Source: Pyrinomonadaceae bacterium (lineage in GTDB: Bacteria; Acidobacteriota; Blastocatellia; Pyrinomonadales; Pyrinomonadaceae). From it: a stretch of 50,903 bases of DNA. Shown in pieces: positions 33,992 to 41,823 of this stretch; within the stretch, counting starts at the first letter, position 1; each line of letters begins with the position of its first letter. The notes beneath the pieces were generated by a model, which was not told where the DNA came from, did not search any database, and was given only the letters and a program-made list of their open reading frames with translations. The stretch spans positions 1 to 50,903 of the forward strand of contig JAIBCA010000147.1 in assembly GCA_019694345.1 (NCBI GenBank), in the 5' to 3' direction. The position numbers and the translations under genes are program-made.

Positions 33992-34090
33992 AATGTGTCA
34001 TTTTTCGCGCAAAAGAAGATCGCGGAAACCATGTCAGGGGTCGGCGCTGGCCCCAAGTCTGGTCTCCGCGATCTCTTTGTTTCGACACAT
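33992..34090. other. Strongly structured intergenic segment, possible RNA
   Basis: AGATCGCGGA (34017-34026) pairs with TCCGCGATCT (34065-34074); an inner hairpin GGGGTC (34037-34042)/GGCCCC (34049-34054) lies within, and an outer ATGTGTC (about 33993-33999)/GACACAT (about 34084-34090) can close it. It may be a bidirectional terminator, an operator or a small RNA. The whole gap 33830-34415 has no convincing coding gene. Confidence 0.4.
33994..34009. promoter_or_regulatory. Putative activator site, YGYG-N8-CRCR type
   Basis: TGTG-tcattttt-CGCG lies about 75-90 bp upstream of the minus-strand sigma-54 promoter at 33904-33919, at a usual enhancer distance. Confidence 0.4.
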
Positions 34091-34270
34091 CCCCAATGGG
34101 GCTGCGATCGAAATCTTTTGGAGGAATCTTCTTGACCTCCCGAGTTCACTACTCCTGTTCACGGCAATCTCTGTGCCACAAGACAGGCCGCCCGATCGTG
34201 CAAAAAACGGACTTGACCCAGCCTTCCGGGAAAGGTAGCCGCGAGAAAATTCACGAACCGGATCACAATG

Positions 34271-34286
34271 CGTGTGATTTTTCACG
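34271..34286. promoter_or_regulatory. Putative activator site, YGYG-N8-CRCR type
   Basis: CGTG-tgattttt-CACG is a perfect 4-8-4 palindrome about 60 bp upstream of the sigma-54 promoter at 34341-34356. An overlapping TCACA-atgcg-TGTGA palindrome (34263-34277) lies beside it. Confidence 0.5.
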
Positions 34287-34340
34287 TCGCGACTCCTATC
34301 CGTATAACGAAAAAGAGCGCACTTTAGAAAGCGTCACTTC

Positions 34341-34356
34341 TGGTACGACTGTTGCT
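34341..34356 (+). promoter_or_regulatory. Sigma-54 promoter
   Basis: TGGTACG-ACTG-TTGCT, preceded by C, fits YTGGYACG-N4-TTGCT. The predicted start is near 34367, 49 nt before the DUF5335 start codon. Confidence 0.8.
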
Positions 34357-34415
34357 TGGTGTACGGGTGAGGAAATTGATGCTTCAAATGTCCGAACAAG
34401 TTGGGAGGTGACGCC

Positions 34416-34796
34416 ATGACGGAGAAGATTCAACAAGCCGACTGGAAGGAGTTTTTCGACCGGATCAGTCAGGATTTTTTGGACTGGGAAATATCGGTTC
34501 AAATACTAAATCAGAATTCAGGTGCTCAAATGCTATCCGAGGGATTGCCGTTCAATGGGCTGACCTACGAGAACCGGCACGGACACGGCGTGATGGAACT
34601 GAATGTCGGCAGCGGTTCAAGAAACCACCAGACACATAATATATATGAGCCGAGATCCGTCGCATTCGAATCACACGGCCCCGGCGGTACGCTGGATATC
34701 GAGGACGATTCCGGTACCAAGACGCTTGTGAACTTTCTTCATCCAATGCCTTTTCTCGTCGAGTACGTCAAGAGCGAATTGTTGACTCGCGGCTAG
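34416..34796 (+). CDS. DUF5335 family protein
   Basis: 126 residues from ATG 34416, with an excellent GGAGGTGAC ribosome site 7 nt upstream. Polar, no membrane segment. Core blocks are WKEFFDRISQDFLDWEISVQIL (two parts), a Leu/Glu-rich centre and VNFLHPMPFLVEYV near the end. This matches DUF5335, a small family often found among stress genes, with no known activity. Downstream of a sigma-54 promoter and followed by a strong terminator. Confidence 0.75.
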   Translation: MTEKIQQADWKEFFDRISQDFLDWEISVQILNQNSGAQMLSEGLPFNGLTYENRHGHGVMELNVGSGSRNHQTHNIYEPRSVAFESHGPGGTLDIEDDSGTKTLVNFLHPMPFLVEYVKSELLTRG

Positions 34797-34821
34797 TGGT
34801 TCATTTCATGGCAGAACTTTA

Positions 34822-34846
34822 AGAGCCCGCCTTATTGGCGGGCTCT
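34822..34846. terminator. Bidirectional terminator
   Basis: AGAGCCCGCC pairs with GGCGGGCTCT around a 5-nt loop (TTATT) between two convergent genes. The minus-strand flank has TTAAAGTTC and the plus flank ACTATTTATT, moderately T-rich on both sides. Confidence 0.75.
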
Positions 34847-34851
34847 ACTAT

Positions 34852-35340
34852 TTATTGGATCGTGTCGTCTATCGAGGGTACTAATTGTCCGGTTTCATCA
34901 GTATTTCTGGCAGCTCGGCGGCCGTTGATCTCAAGCGGAACTATTCGATAGAGCACCTCAATATTCTCACGGACCCAATTGTCCATCCAGTGAATACTTA
35001 CCGCTGGGGTCAATGTTGGATTGATCGCGACTATCAGGCCAAGGATCCTTTCCCGTTCTTTTGCGTCGGTTACCCGTGCGGCTTCGCCGTCAACTATCAC
35101 GCTGACCCAATTTTGATTGTCGATGACCTCTTCGAATTGAAGACAAACCCTCGGGTTTGCGGCGAGAATGCGCGATTTTTTCCCCTCGGTGGTGTAGATA
35201 AAGATCTCGCCGTTGTCGTAGGCAAAATGTACGGGTATCACATATGGGTGGTCGTTAAGGGAACACGCCAAATGCCCGTAATCGAGTCGCTCCAGCAGCT
35301 CTATTATCTGTGGCCTCGAGAGTTCTTGGACTTCCAGCAT
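34852..35340 (-). CDS. Pyridoxamine 5'-phosphate oxidase-like flavin protein (NimA type)
   Basis: 162 residues. A split-barrel FMN-binding fold: LSRPQIIELLERLDYGHLAC at the start, HPYVIPVHFAYDNGEIFIYTT (two blocks), the FMN phosphate loop region GKKSRILAANPRVCLQFEE, and WVSVIVDGEAARV. This resembles NimA/5-nitroimidazole-reductase-like PNPOx proteins, which use FMN or F420/haem. Substrate unknown. The gene has a weaker sigma-54-like promoter and lies in the stress cluster. Confidence 0.85.
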   Translation of the reverse strand: MLEVQELSRPQIIELLERLDYGHLACSLNDHPYVIPVHFAYDNGEIFIYTTEGKKSRILAANPRVCLQFEEVIDNQNWVSVIVDGEAARVTDAKERERILGLIVAINPTLTPAVSIHWMDNWVRENIEVLYRIVPLEINGRRAARNTDETGQLVPSIDDTIQ

Positions 35341-35371
35341 ATCGATCCTCCTTTAACCGTACTCTTATAAT

Positions 35372-35387
35372 AGCAAAGTACATGCCC
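35372..35387 (-). promoter_or_regulatory. Sigma-54-like promoter, two mismatches
   Basis: On the minus strand GGGCATG-TACT-TTGCT. Spacing and the -12 half are perfect; the -24 half differs at two places. Predicted start near 35361, about 20 nt before the PNPOx-like gene. Confidence 0.5.
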
Positions 35388-35439
35388 CGCGGTTCGGACA
35401 TTTGTTCGGCTGCAGAAGCGTGAAAAATCTACGTATCGG

Positions 35440-35455
35440 CGCGTGCTATTCCACG
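35440..35455. promoter_or_regulatory. Putative activator site, YGYG-N8-CRCR type
   Basis: CGCG-tgctattc-CACG lies between the two divergent sigma-54-like promoters (35372-35387 and 35528-35543), so one site could serve both. A nearby GCGTGAAAAAT (around 35418) resembles a single half-site. Confidence 0.4.
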
Positions 35456-35527
35456 TTCTGCGACCCGATGTGCGAATACCCGATCATCAAATACCGATTT
35501 CGCGTTCGGTTTTTCAAACTTGCCGAA

Positions 35528-35543
35528 CGGTACGCCAATTGCA
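35528..35543 (+). promoter_or_regulatory. Sigma-54-like promoter
   Basis: CGGTACG-CCAA-TTGCA has the right spacing and a perfect -12 half; the -24 half differs at its first base and has the permitted T at base four. Predicted start near 35554, 33 nt before the universal stress gene. Confidence 0.6.
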
Positions 35544-35586
35544 CCTTTCGAGGGTGACATGGATATTTTCGCAGGAGGTCATCAAA

Positions 35587-36042
35587 ATGAAAATCGTTAT
35601 CGCGACCGATGGATCTGATTACAGCAGGGCGGCCGTTGCTGAGGCCAGCAAATATATTGCCGATATCGAAAATACCGAAGTGATAGTCGTTTCGGCGTAC
35701 GAGGACGCATTCCCGATCACAGCCGAGCCGTTTGCGCTTTCCGCCGAGTATTATCAGAAGATCGAAGAGGCGGTCAAGGAACAGGCGACCCATTTCATAG
35801 AAGAGGCCGCCGATGATCTTATTGCCAGATTTCCGGGCAAAACGCTGAATGTTTCGACCGAGGTCCTGCGCGGATCACCAGATCGGGAGATCGTCGAATT
35901 TGCGAAAAGGTCAAAATGCGACCTGATCATCGTTGGTTCGCACGGCCGCGGCTTTTGGGGACGCATGCTCGGTTCGGTTTCAGATGGCGTCGTCCATCAT
36001 GCACCTTGTTCGGTACTGGTGGTCAGAACTCCGCATAAGTAG
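35587..36042 (+). CDS. Universal stress protein, single domain
   Basis: 151 residues from ATG 35587 with a strong AGGAGGT ribosome site. It opens MKIVIATDGSDYSRAAVAEA, and carries the ATP-binding signature GSHGRGFWGRMLGSVSDGVV near residue 120, followed by APCSVLVVR. UspA-type proteins bind ATP and act in stress survival. It is followed by a membrane protein gene after 10 nt. Confidence 0.93.
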   Translation: MKIVIATDGSDYSRAAVAEASKYIADIENTEVIVVSAYEDAFPITAEPFALSAEYYQKIEEAVKEQATHFIEEAADDLIARFPGKTLNVSTEVLRGSPDREIVEFAKRSKCDLIIVGSHGRGFWGRMLGSVSDGVVHHAPCSVLVVRTPHK

Positions 36043-36052
36043 GAGTGGCTAA

Positions 36053-36493
36053 ATGTCTGCGGTTGCCCAAATATTTTCGGAGCGGACCGGATGGACACTC
36101 GCGATGCGCAGTTTTGCGGTGTGGCTGGCATTGATGGCGGCTGAGTCCGTAAATGGTGCATTTCGGGAAGCCTTTCTCGTTCGATCGATGGGACAGGTTC
36201 AAGCGCGACAGCTTTCCTTTGGACTTTCGCTGGTAATACTGCTTTCCCTGGCGATACTGTTCATCAAGTGGATCGACACGTCTCTCCGTCACAGATTGTT
36301 GGCGATCGGAGCGTTCTGGGCGATATTGACGGTGTGCTTTGAGGTGGTACTGGGCCGGTTGATACTTGGGGCATCGTGGTCGGCCATCCTGAGTGATTAT
36401 GACGTGACCCGCGGCGGATTGATGGCGTTTGGGATCGTTTTTATGATATTTCTTCCATTACTCGCCCGCCGGCTGCGATGCGGTCAGGTCTAG
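36053..36493 (+). CDS. Four-helix membrane protein, unknown
   Basis: 146 residues with about four hydrophobic segments (RSFAVWLALMAAESVNGAF, QLSFGLSLVILLSLAILFI, LLAIGAFWAILTVCFEVVLG and GGLMAFGIVFMIFLPLLARR). Conserved-looking charged residues occur in the loops (RSMGQVQARQ, SDYDVTRGG). No family is recognised. It is probably cotranscribed with the stress protein upstream. The stop lies 8 nt from the stop of the convergent kinase gene. Confidence 0.65.
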   Translation: MSAVAQIFSERTGWTLAMRSFAVWLALMAAESVNGAFREAFLVRSMGQVQARQLSFGLSLVILLSLAILFIKWIDTSLRHRLLAIGAFWAILTVCFEVVLGRLILGASWSAILSDYDVTRGGLMAFGIVFMIFLPLLARRLRCGQV

Positions 36494-36501
36494 GTTCGAG
36501 G

Positions 36502-38451
36502 TCATGTCCGTTTTGGCCCTGCAAGCACCTCGGCAACTGAGTTGAGAAGTGTTTCGGCGGTATACGGCTTGATCAGAAAATCCGTAATGTCCATTTCCTT
36601 TAGCTCAGCGGTCTGGTCAACGCTGGCAAGTCCGCTCATTGCTATTACCCGTACTTTTTGATCGATCTTCCTGAGTGCCCTTATCAAGGCCACACCGTCC
36701 ATGTAGGGCATCGCCATATCTGTTAGTACAAGTGAAATTTCGTCACCATGCTTGGCGTATGTCGCGAGCGCGTCGGTGCCATCGACGGCCAGCATTGTCC
36801 GGTATCCATATCTTTGCAGCGTCGCTTCGGCAACCAGGCGTATATTCTCCTCGTCGTCGACGATCAGTATCAACTCGCCGTTACCTGACGGCAACTGTAT
36901 CTCGGCCCGGCTCTCGACATGGTGTTGAGCGTCGTCGTTCGACGGCAGATAGATAGAAAATCGCGAGCCGCGTTTTACCTCACTATATACGTTCAAAAAG
37001 CCGCCGTGGCTCTTGATTATCGTAAGCGTTGTCGAAAGGCCGAGTCCGGTACCCTTTCCGATCTCTTTGGTCGTAAAGAACGGATCGAAAATTCGTGACA
37101 CAACCTCCGGACTCATACCCGTTCCGGTGTCGCTGATCGTCAGAAGCACATAATTGCCGGGCTCGGCATCAATGTTCATCCTCGCGTAGTTTTCGTCGAC
37201 GATGACATTGCTGGCCTTGATCGTGATATTTCCGCCAGTCGGCATCGCGTCGCGGGCATTTATGCAAATGTTCATCAGGACCTGATGGATCTGTGTCGGG
37301 TCAGCCGAGATCACCCACAGCTCAGGGTCCATATCGAATTTGACCTCGATCGATCGCGGCAGGGTCTCGCGGAGCACGCTGACGATCTCTTTGACAATGT
37401 GTTTTAGCTGGACCGGAATGCGGTCACCGCTCATACCTCTTGCAAAAGTAAGTACCTGTCGTATCAAGTCCGCTCCCCGTTCGGCATTTTCGCGGATCAT
37501 GGATAGCCAACGGGCGGTTTCAGCATCAGGCCGGTTCAGCTGGAGCATGTCGACGGACATCAATATGGGTGAGAGTATATTGTTCAGGTCATGAGCGATG
37601 CCGCCGGCCAAGGTCCCGATCGACTCCATTCGCTGAGCCCGGAGCAGATGTTCTTCGGTCCGTTTCTTTTCGGTGATATCCGTATTGGTGATCAGGATAT
37701 AATCAGGCTGGCCGCGTTGATTGCGGATCAGGCTCCATCGGCTTTCGACGAAGATCGAGCTCCGTGTATTCGTAACATTGGCGACTTCGGTCTTCCACTC
37801 GTCGGCGGTCTTGAACGCTGCCCGAGCTTCTTCGATCAGCGATTTATCTCCGCCGCAGACCAATTCACACATATTGCGGCCCAGTACCTCATTGAGCGAC
37901 CACCCGTAGATGCGTTCAGCTCCCTTATTCCAATACAGGATCTGATAGTTGAGGTCGCATACGAGGATCGCGTCCTGGGCCTTGTCGAGCAGTGACGCCT
38001 GCTGGCTGATCCGCTCTTCGCCGCGTTTTCGTTCGGTTACGTCGTATCGGATCGAGATGTATTGAAACGGTTTGCCGCCATCATTCAGAAACGGAACGAT
38101 CGTTGTATCAACCCAATAGATAGATCCGTCCTTTGCCCGGTTTCGGATCTCGCCGTGCCAGACCTTGCCGTTGGCAATGGTGGTCCATATCGTTCTGATA
38201 AACTCCTTTGAGTGGTAGCCGGAGTTGATTATCCTGTGATCCTGTCCGATCAGTTCGTTTCGGCCGAATTTTGAAATCTCACAGAACTTGTCATTGACGT
38301 AGGTGATCACGCCTTTCTGGTCTGTGATCGCAACGATCGCCGACTGATCGAGCGCAAATTTGAGGTCGGCCAATTCCTTATCGGCCTGTGCCCTTAGGTA
38401 AATATCTGAATTTTCGTCTGTGTCGGTCAAGACGGTGTTCATACCGATCAT
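36502..38451 (-). CDS. Hybrid sensor histidine kinase (PAS-PAS-HisKA-HATPase-REC)
   Basis: 649 residues, no transmembrane helix, so the signal is cytoplasmic. PAS 1 lies at about residues 28-145 and PAS 2 at about 150-268. HisKA carries the phospho-His in [11 protein letters not shown] (His 287). HATPase has N-box [15 protein letters not shown]1 DTGTGM and G2 [11 protein letters not shown]-terminal receiver (about 525-645) has [12 protein letters not shown] and the phospho-Asp in [16 protein letters not shown] 1 has an NxxFC pattern but no clear haem or flavin diagnostic motif, so the signal is unknown. Its ATG overlaps the stop of the activator gene (ATGA). Confidence 0.94.
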   Translation of the reverse strand: MIGMNTVLTDTDENSDIYLRAQADKELADLKFALDQSAIVAITDQKGVITYVNDKFCEISKFGRNELIGQDHRIINSGYHSKEFIRTIWTTIANGKVWHGEIRNRAKDGSIYWVDTTIVPFLNDGGKPFQYISIRYDVTERKRGEERISQQASLLDKAQDAILVCDLNYQILYWNKGAERIYGWSLNEVLGRNMCELVCGGDKSLIEEARAAFKTADEWKTEVANVTNTRSSIFVESRWSLIRNQRGQPDYILITNTDITEKKRTEEHLLRAQRMESIGTLAGGIAHDLNNILSPILMSVDMLQLNRPDAETARWLSMIRENAERGADLIRQVLTFARGMSGDRIPVQLKHIVKEIVSVLRETLPRSIEVKFDMDPELWVISADPTQIHQVLMNICINARDAMPTGGNITIKASNVIVDENYARMNIDAEPGNYVLLTISDTGTGMSPEVVSRIFDPFFTTKEIGKGTGLGLSTTLTIIKSHGGFLNVYSEVKRGSRFSIYLPSNDDAQHHVESRAEIQLPSGNGELILIVDDEENIRLVAEATLQRYGYRTMLAVDGTDALATYAKHGDEISLVLTDMAMPYMDGVALIRALRKIDQKVRVIAMSGLASVDQTAELKEMDITDFLIKPYTAETLLNSVAEVLAGPKRT

Positions 38452-39842
38452 TCCTCGGTAATGTTCTCAATGCCGGCTTTTCGCAATTTATAACGGAGCT
38501 GATCGCGGGAGATGTCCAGAAGTTTGGCCGCTCGGGTCAGGTTGCCTCCGGTCCGTTCGATCGCCTGACGGGCAAGTTCAAATTCAACCGTTTCGAGTGA
38601 TATCCCGTTTGGCGGCAGGATAACGGCCGACGTACCGTAACCTGAATCGGCGGAGATCGCCAGCATGTCGGCCGGCAAGTGCGTGGCAGTGACCACCTCG
38701 CCGTCCTCAAGGATCGACGACCTCTCGATCACGTTCCGCAGTTCGCGGACATTTCCGCTCCAGCGATAATTGCGAAATATCGCAGCGACGTCAGGCGAAA
38801 GCCCGGTCAGCGGCTTTCCGCGGCGTTTTACATTCACTCGGTCAATGTAGTGCTTTGCCAGCAGCAAAATGTCGTCGCCGCGGTCGCGCAGCGGCGGGAT
38901 ATCCACCTGGATCACGGATAATCGAAAATAAAGGTCGAGCCTGAAATTACCCTCTTCGCTTTCCTTTTTGAGATCGCGGTTAGAGGCGGCAACTATTCTG
39001 GCGTTGAGGCTGATGTCCTTAAGTCCTCCGACCCGGCGAAAGTTACCCTCCTCGAGAACCCTCAGCAGCTTGGCCTGCAGCGGCAATTCCATCTCGCCGA
39101 TCTCATCAAGAAAGATCGTACCGCCATGGGCTTGCTCAAATAGGCCCTCTTTTCGCTGTTTTGCGTCCGTAAACGCACCCTTTTCGTATCCAAACAACTC
39201 CGACTCGATGAGCGTCGCCGGTAGTGCGGCACAGTTGATAGCAAGATACGGGGCCTCAGAGCGGTCTGACGCAAAGTGGATCGCCCTCGCGAACAGATCC
39301 TTGCCGGTTCCGGTCTCGCCGTTGAGCAAGATCGACGCAACGTCGGATACTGCGACGCGCCGTGCAAGCTCAAGCGCCCGCTTGATCGCATCGGATTCGC
39401 CAATTATTTCGGAAAAGCTAAAACTGCGTGAACGTTCCTGCCGGACCTGTTTGACCTCACGGCGAAGTTCTCGCGTTTCGACCGCATTTCTCAGTGTTAT
39501 CCGCAGTTCCTCGAGCCGAACCGGTTTGCCGATAAAATCATGCGCCCCGCCGCGTAGAGCGGCGATCGAATTCTCAACATCGACATTGCCGGTGATCATC
39601 ACCGCGATGGTGTTCGGATTGGACTCCTTGATACTGTTGAGAATGTCGATGCCCGACCCGTCAGGCAGATCGATGTCGAGCAATGCGATGGGCGGTTCCT
39701 CTTCCGCAAAGATCCGCTTGGCCGACTCGACCGAGTCTGCCTCGATCACCTCGTAATTCCACGAGCGAAGTGCTTCACCGAGAGCCATTCGGATGAATCG
39801 ATCATCATCAACTACGAGTATCTTGCCGCTGATATCTGACAT
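38448..39842 (-). CDS. Sigma-54-dependent response regulator (NtrC type)
   Basis: 464 residues: receiver (phospho-Asp near residue 56, [12 protein letters not shown]), AAA+ sigma-54 activator domain, and a Fis-type helix-turn-helix at the C-terminus ([20 protein letters not shown]). Walker A is GETGTGKD and Walker B is [11 protein letters not shown]. The loop that contacts sigma-54 reads GAFTDA instead of GAFTGA, a known natural variant. It is the likely activator of the sigma-54 promoters listed here, including the divergent stress gene immediately upstream, and is translationally coupled to the kinase. The target set is inferred. Confidence 0.94.
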   Translation of the reverse strand: MSDISGKILVVDDDRFIRMALGEALRSWNYEVIEADSVESAKRIFAEEEPPIALLDIDLPDGSGIDILNSIKESNPNTIAVMITGNVDVENSIAALRGGAHDFIGKPVRLEELRITLRNAVETRELRREVKQVRQERSRSFSFSEIIGESDAIKRALELARRVAVSDVASILLNGETGTGKDLFARAIHFASDRSEAPYLAINCAALPATLIESELFGYEKGAFTDAKQRKEGLFEQAHGGTIFLDEIGEMELPLQAKLLRVLEEGNFRRVGGLKDISLNARIVAASNRDLKKESEEGNFRLDLYFRLSVIQVDIPPLRDRGDDILLLAKHYIDRVNVKRRGKPLTGLSPDVAAIFRNYRWSGNVRELRNVIERSSILEDGEVVTATHLPADMLAISADSGYGTSAVILPPNGISLETVEFELARQAIERTGGNLTRAAKLLDISRDQLRYKLRKAGIENITEE

Positions 39843-39901
39843 GGTTATTAAACGCTACCCTCTATTATAGGCGATGTGGTGAGAATTCTTAATCCCCTCA
39901 G

Positions 39902-39917
39902 TGCGAAAAAATACGCA
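39902..39917. promoter_or_regulatory. Putative activator site, YGYG-N8-CRCR type
   Basis: TGCG-aaaaaata-CGCA; flanking G and C extend it to a 5-8-5 palindrome. It lies about 65-75 bp upstream of the sigma-54 promoter at 39979-39994 and in the leader region of the divergent activator gene. Confidence 0.5.
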
Positions 39918-39978
39918 CCAAAACGGATAATTACTCAGGTTCACGGCCATTTTCGCCTTAAATCACGGCATTTTGACA

Positions 39979-39994
39979 TGGCACGGGCGTTGCT
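39979..39994 (+). promoter_or_regulatory. Sigma-54 promoter, consensus
   Basis: TGGCACG-GGCG-TTGCT matches the consensus perfectly. The predicted start near 40005 sits at the GTG at 40004, so that GTG is unlikely to be the start codon of the downstream gene and the ATG at 40034 is preferred. Confidence 0.9.
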
Positions 39995-40033
39995 CAATGA
40001 GGAGTGACAAGATCAACGTTTGACGATCACCCT

Positions 40034-40972
40034 ATGAAAATACTCATTGCATACGACGGTTCGCGAAGTTCGGAGTCAGCTTTGGACGACCTCGAACATG
40101 CGGGCCTTCCCGATACGGGTGAGGTCGTTGTAGTGACTGTTGCCGAAGTGTGGCTGCCGCCGCCCGAGTCGGAAAACGGCAATGGGGCTTCGCCTGAATT
40201 CATCAAGGAGATCGTCAAAAGGCACCGTGAGAGAGGCGAGCGATGGTTGACCTCAGCCGAAATGATGGCAAAGCACGCTGACGATCGTCTGCGGGTGATC
40301 CTGCCCGGTTGGAAGACCTCGGCCAGGGCGACATACGGGTCGCCGGCCTGGGAGGTTCTGACGATCGCGGACGAATTTAAGCCGGATCTCATCGTCGTCG
40401 GTTCTCACGGACACTCTGCGATTGGGCGGATCGTTCTTGGCAGCATTTCGCAGAAGATATTGACCGAGGCCCATTGTTCGGTGCGGGTTGCACGTGGCCG
40501 GATAGAGGTCGATCCGGCACCCGCCAGATTGATCATCGGATTTGACGGCTCAGCCGGAGCCAACGCCGCCGTTGACACCGTCCTCGACCGCGTCTGGCCC
40601 GAGGGAAGTGAGGTACATCTGGTGGCGGCAACCGACTCGATCGTTCCGACGGCGATCGGCAGATTCATTCCCCCGGTTGCCGATTGGGCGGAGGATGAAT
40701 TAAGAATTGAATACGAGTGGGTCGCGACGATGGCTGAAAAGGCCGCACGGTCACTGACAAAGGCCGGGCTGAAGGTCACGACCAGGATCATCGAGGGTGA
40801 TCCGAACAGGATTCTCGCCCACGAAGCAGAGAATTGGCATGCCGACTGCATTTTCGTCGGGGCCAATGCTTTCGGCAGCCGCATCGAGCGGTTTCTGCTG
40901 GGAAGCACCTCTGCCGCAGTGGCGGCCAGGGCAGCTTGCTCCGTTGAAGTAGTTAGAAAGTCAAAGGGATAA
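40034..40972 (+). CDS. Tandem universal stress protein
   Basis: 312 residues with two Usp domains. Domain 1 opens MKILIAYDGSRSSESALDDL and carries GSHGHSAIGRIVLGSISQ. Domain 2 opens RLIIGFDGSAGANAAVDTVL and ends with GANAFGSRIERFLLGSTSA. Both ATP-loop signatures (G-x2-G-x9-G-S/T) are intact or nearly so; in domain 2 the first Gly is followed by ANAFGS. Divergent from the sigma-54 activator and directly downstream of a consensus sigma-54 promoter, ending before a hairpin. Confidence 0.92.
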   Translation: MKILIAYDGSRSSESALDDLEHAGLPDTGEVVVVTVAEVWLPPPESENGNGASPEFIKEIVKRHRERGERWLTSAEMMAKHADDRLRVILPGWKTSARATYGSPAWEVLTIADEFKPDLIVVGSHGHSAIGRIVLGSISQKILTEAHCSVRVARGRIEVDPAPARLIIGFDGSAGANAAVDTVLDRVWPEGSEVHLVAATDSIVPTAIGRFIPPVADWAEDELRIEYEWVATMAEKAARSLTKAGLKVTTRIIEGDPNRILAHEAENWHADCIFVGANAFGSRIERFLLGSTSAAVAARAACSVEVVRKSKG

Positions 40973-40993
40973 TTTCACCTGCTCCTCCTGGCG

Positions 40994-41029
40994 AAAAGGG
41001 TCTGCAACGCGATCGTTGCCGGCCCTTTT
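40994..41029 (+). terminator. Terminator of the tandem stress gene
   Basis: AAAAGGG (40994-41000) pairs with CCCTTTT (41023-41029), with an inner GCAAC/GTTGC stem. The T-run is part of the stem. Confidence 0.7.
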
Positions 41030-41056
41030 CACATCAGAACACTTGATCAATATCTT

Positions 41057-41084
41057 AAAAAAGGGTGCCGAAGCACCCTTTTTT
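41057..41084. terminator. Bidirectional terminator
   Basis: AAAAAAGGGTGC pairs with GCACCCTTTTTT around a 4-nt loop (CGAA on plus, TTCG on minus). It ends the minus-strand TPR gene and backs up the plus-strand terminator. Confidence 0.9.
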
Positions 41085-41106
41085 GATAGTCAACCTCGAC
41101 CACAGA

Positions 41107-41817
41107 TCATTTCGAGCCCATCTTTGAAATGTCCTCTTTGAGTTTTGTAAGAGCATTATTCTTAGGGTCGACACTCTCAAGTTTTGCAAGGGTCGCCGAA
41201 GCCTTGGCCGAGTCGCCCTTCTTGGTATAGGCAACCGTCAGATTTTGGAGCGTCTGAATGTGGCCCGGATCCAGCTGGAGCGACTGGTTGAATTCCTGGA
41301 TCGCCCGGTCATAATTTGGCGGGTCGCGAAATACAAAAGTTAGCCCCATATCGGTCCGGACGTTGACATCGTCGGCCTTTTTGGCCAATGCAGCTGTGTA
41401 CCACTTTTCAGCTTCCTCGTAATGGCCGCCGTCGAAATTTGCGTTGCCGAGGTGGACAACAACTTCGCGGTCATCCGGTTTGATCTTGTTCGCGGCTTTT
41501 AGGTAGGTGATGGCGTCGTCAAACCTCTCGATTTGATAGTAAACCTCAGCTGCCTTGACCTGCGCGTCAAAATCGTCGGGCGAAGCCTTTGCCTTTTCAA
41601 TTGCCGCCTGCACCTCGGGCCCCATCGCTCCCGGTGCTCCGCCCGGCATGGTCGTTCCGGGCGGAACCGCCGGATGGTCGGCCGGCATATTCGAATTTAG
41701 CTTGGCGGTCATTGCCGTCGCAGCCCCGCCCTGATTAACCGAATTGGCAAACATGAAGCCAATTATCAGGCCTGCCAGCAGGCCAACTACGCCGAATAAA
41801 ATATTTTCCTTGTTCAT
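41107..41817 (-). CDS. Membrane-anchored TPR protein
   Basis: 236 residues. An N-terminal helix (LFGVVGLLAGLIIGFMFA) anchors a flexible Ala/Pro/Gly-rich linker and three to four tetratricopeptide repeats (VKAAEVYYQIERFDDAITYL, VVVHLGNANFDGGHYEEAEKW, IQEFNQSLQLDPGHIQTL, AYTKKGDSAKASATL). Its place directly after ccsA (6 nt) suggests a role like CcmI/NrfG TPR proteins in handling apocytochrome c. That role is inferred. Confidence 0.8.
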   Translation of the reverse strand: MNKENILFGVVGLLAGLIIGFMFANSVNQGGAATAMTAKLNSNMPADHPAVPPGTTMPGGAPGAMGPEVQAAIEKAKASPDDFDAQVKAAEVYYQIERFDDAITYLKAANKIKPDDREVVVHLGNANFDGGHYEEAEKWYTAALAKKADDVNVRTDMGLTFVFRDPPNYDRAIQEFNQSLQLDPGHIQTLQNLTVAYTKKGDSAKASATLAKLESVDPKNNALTKLKEDISKMGSK

Positions 41818-41823
41818 AAAGAT

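Noticed and set aside
33946..34419. Open frame of 157 codons on the plus strand before DUF5335
   Set aside because: Composition is unlike neighbouring proteins (many Arg, Ser, Cys and His), there is no ribosome site, it runs through the compound hairpin and a sigma-54 promoter, and it overlaps the well-placed DUF5335 start.
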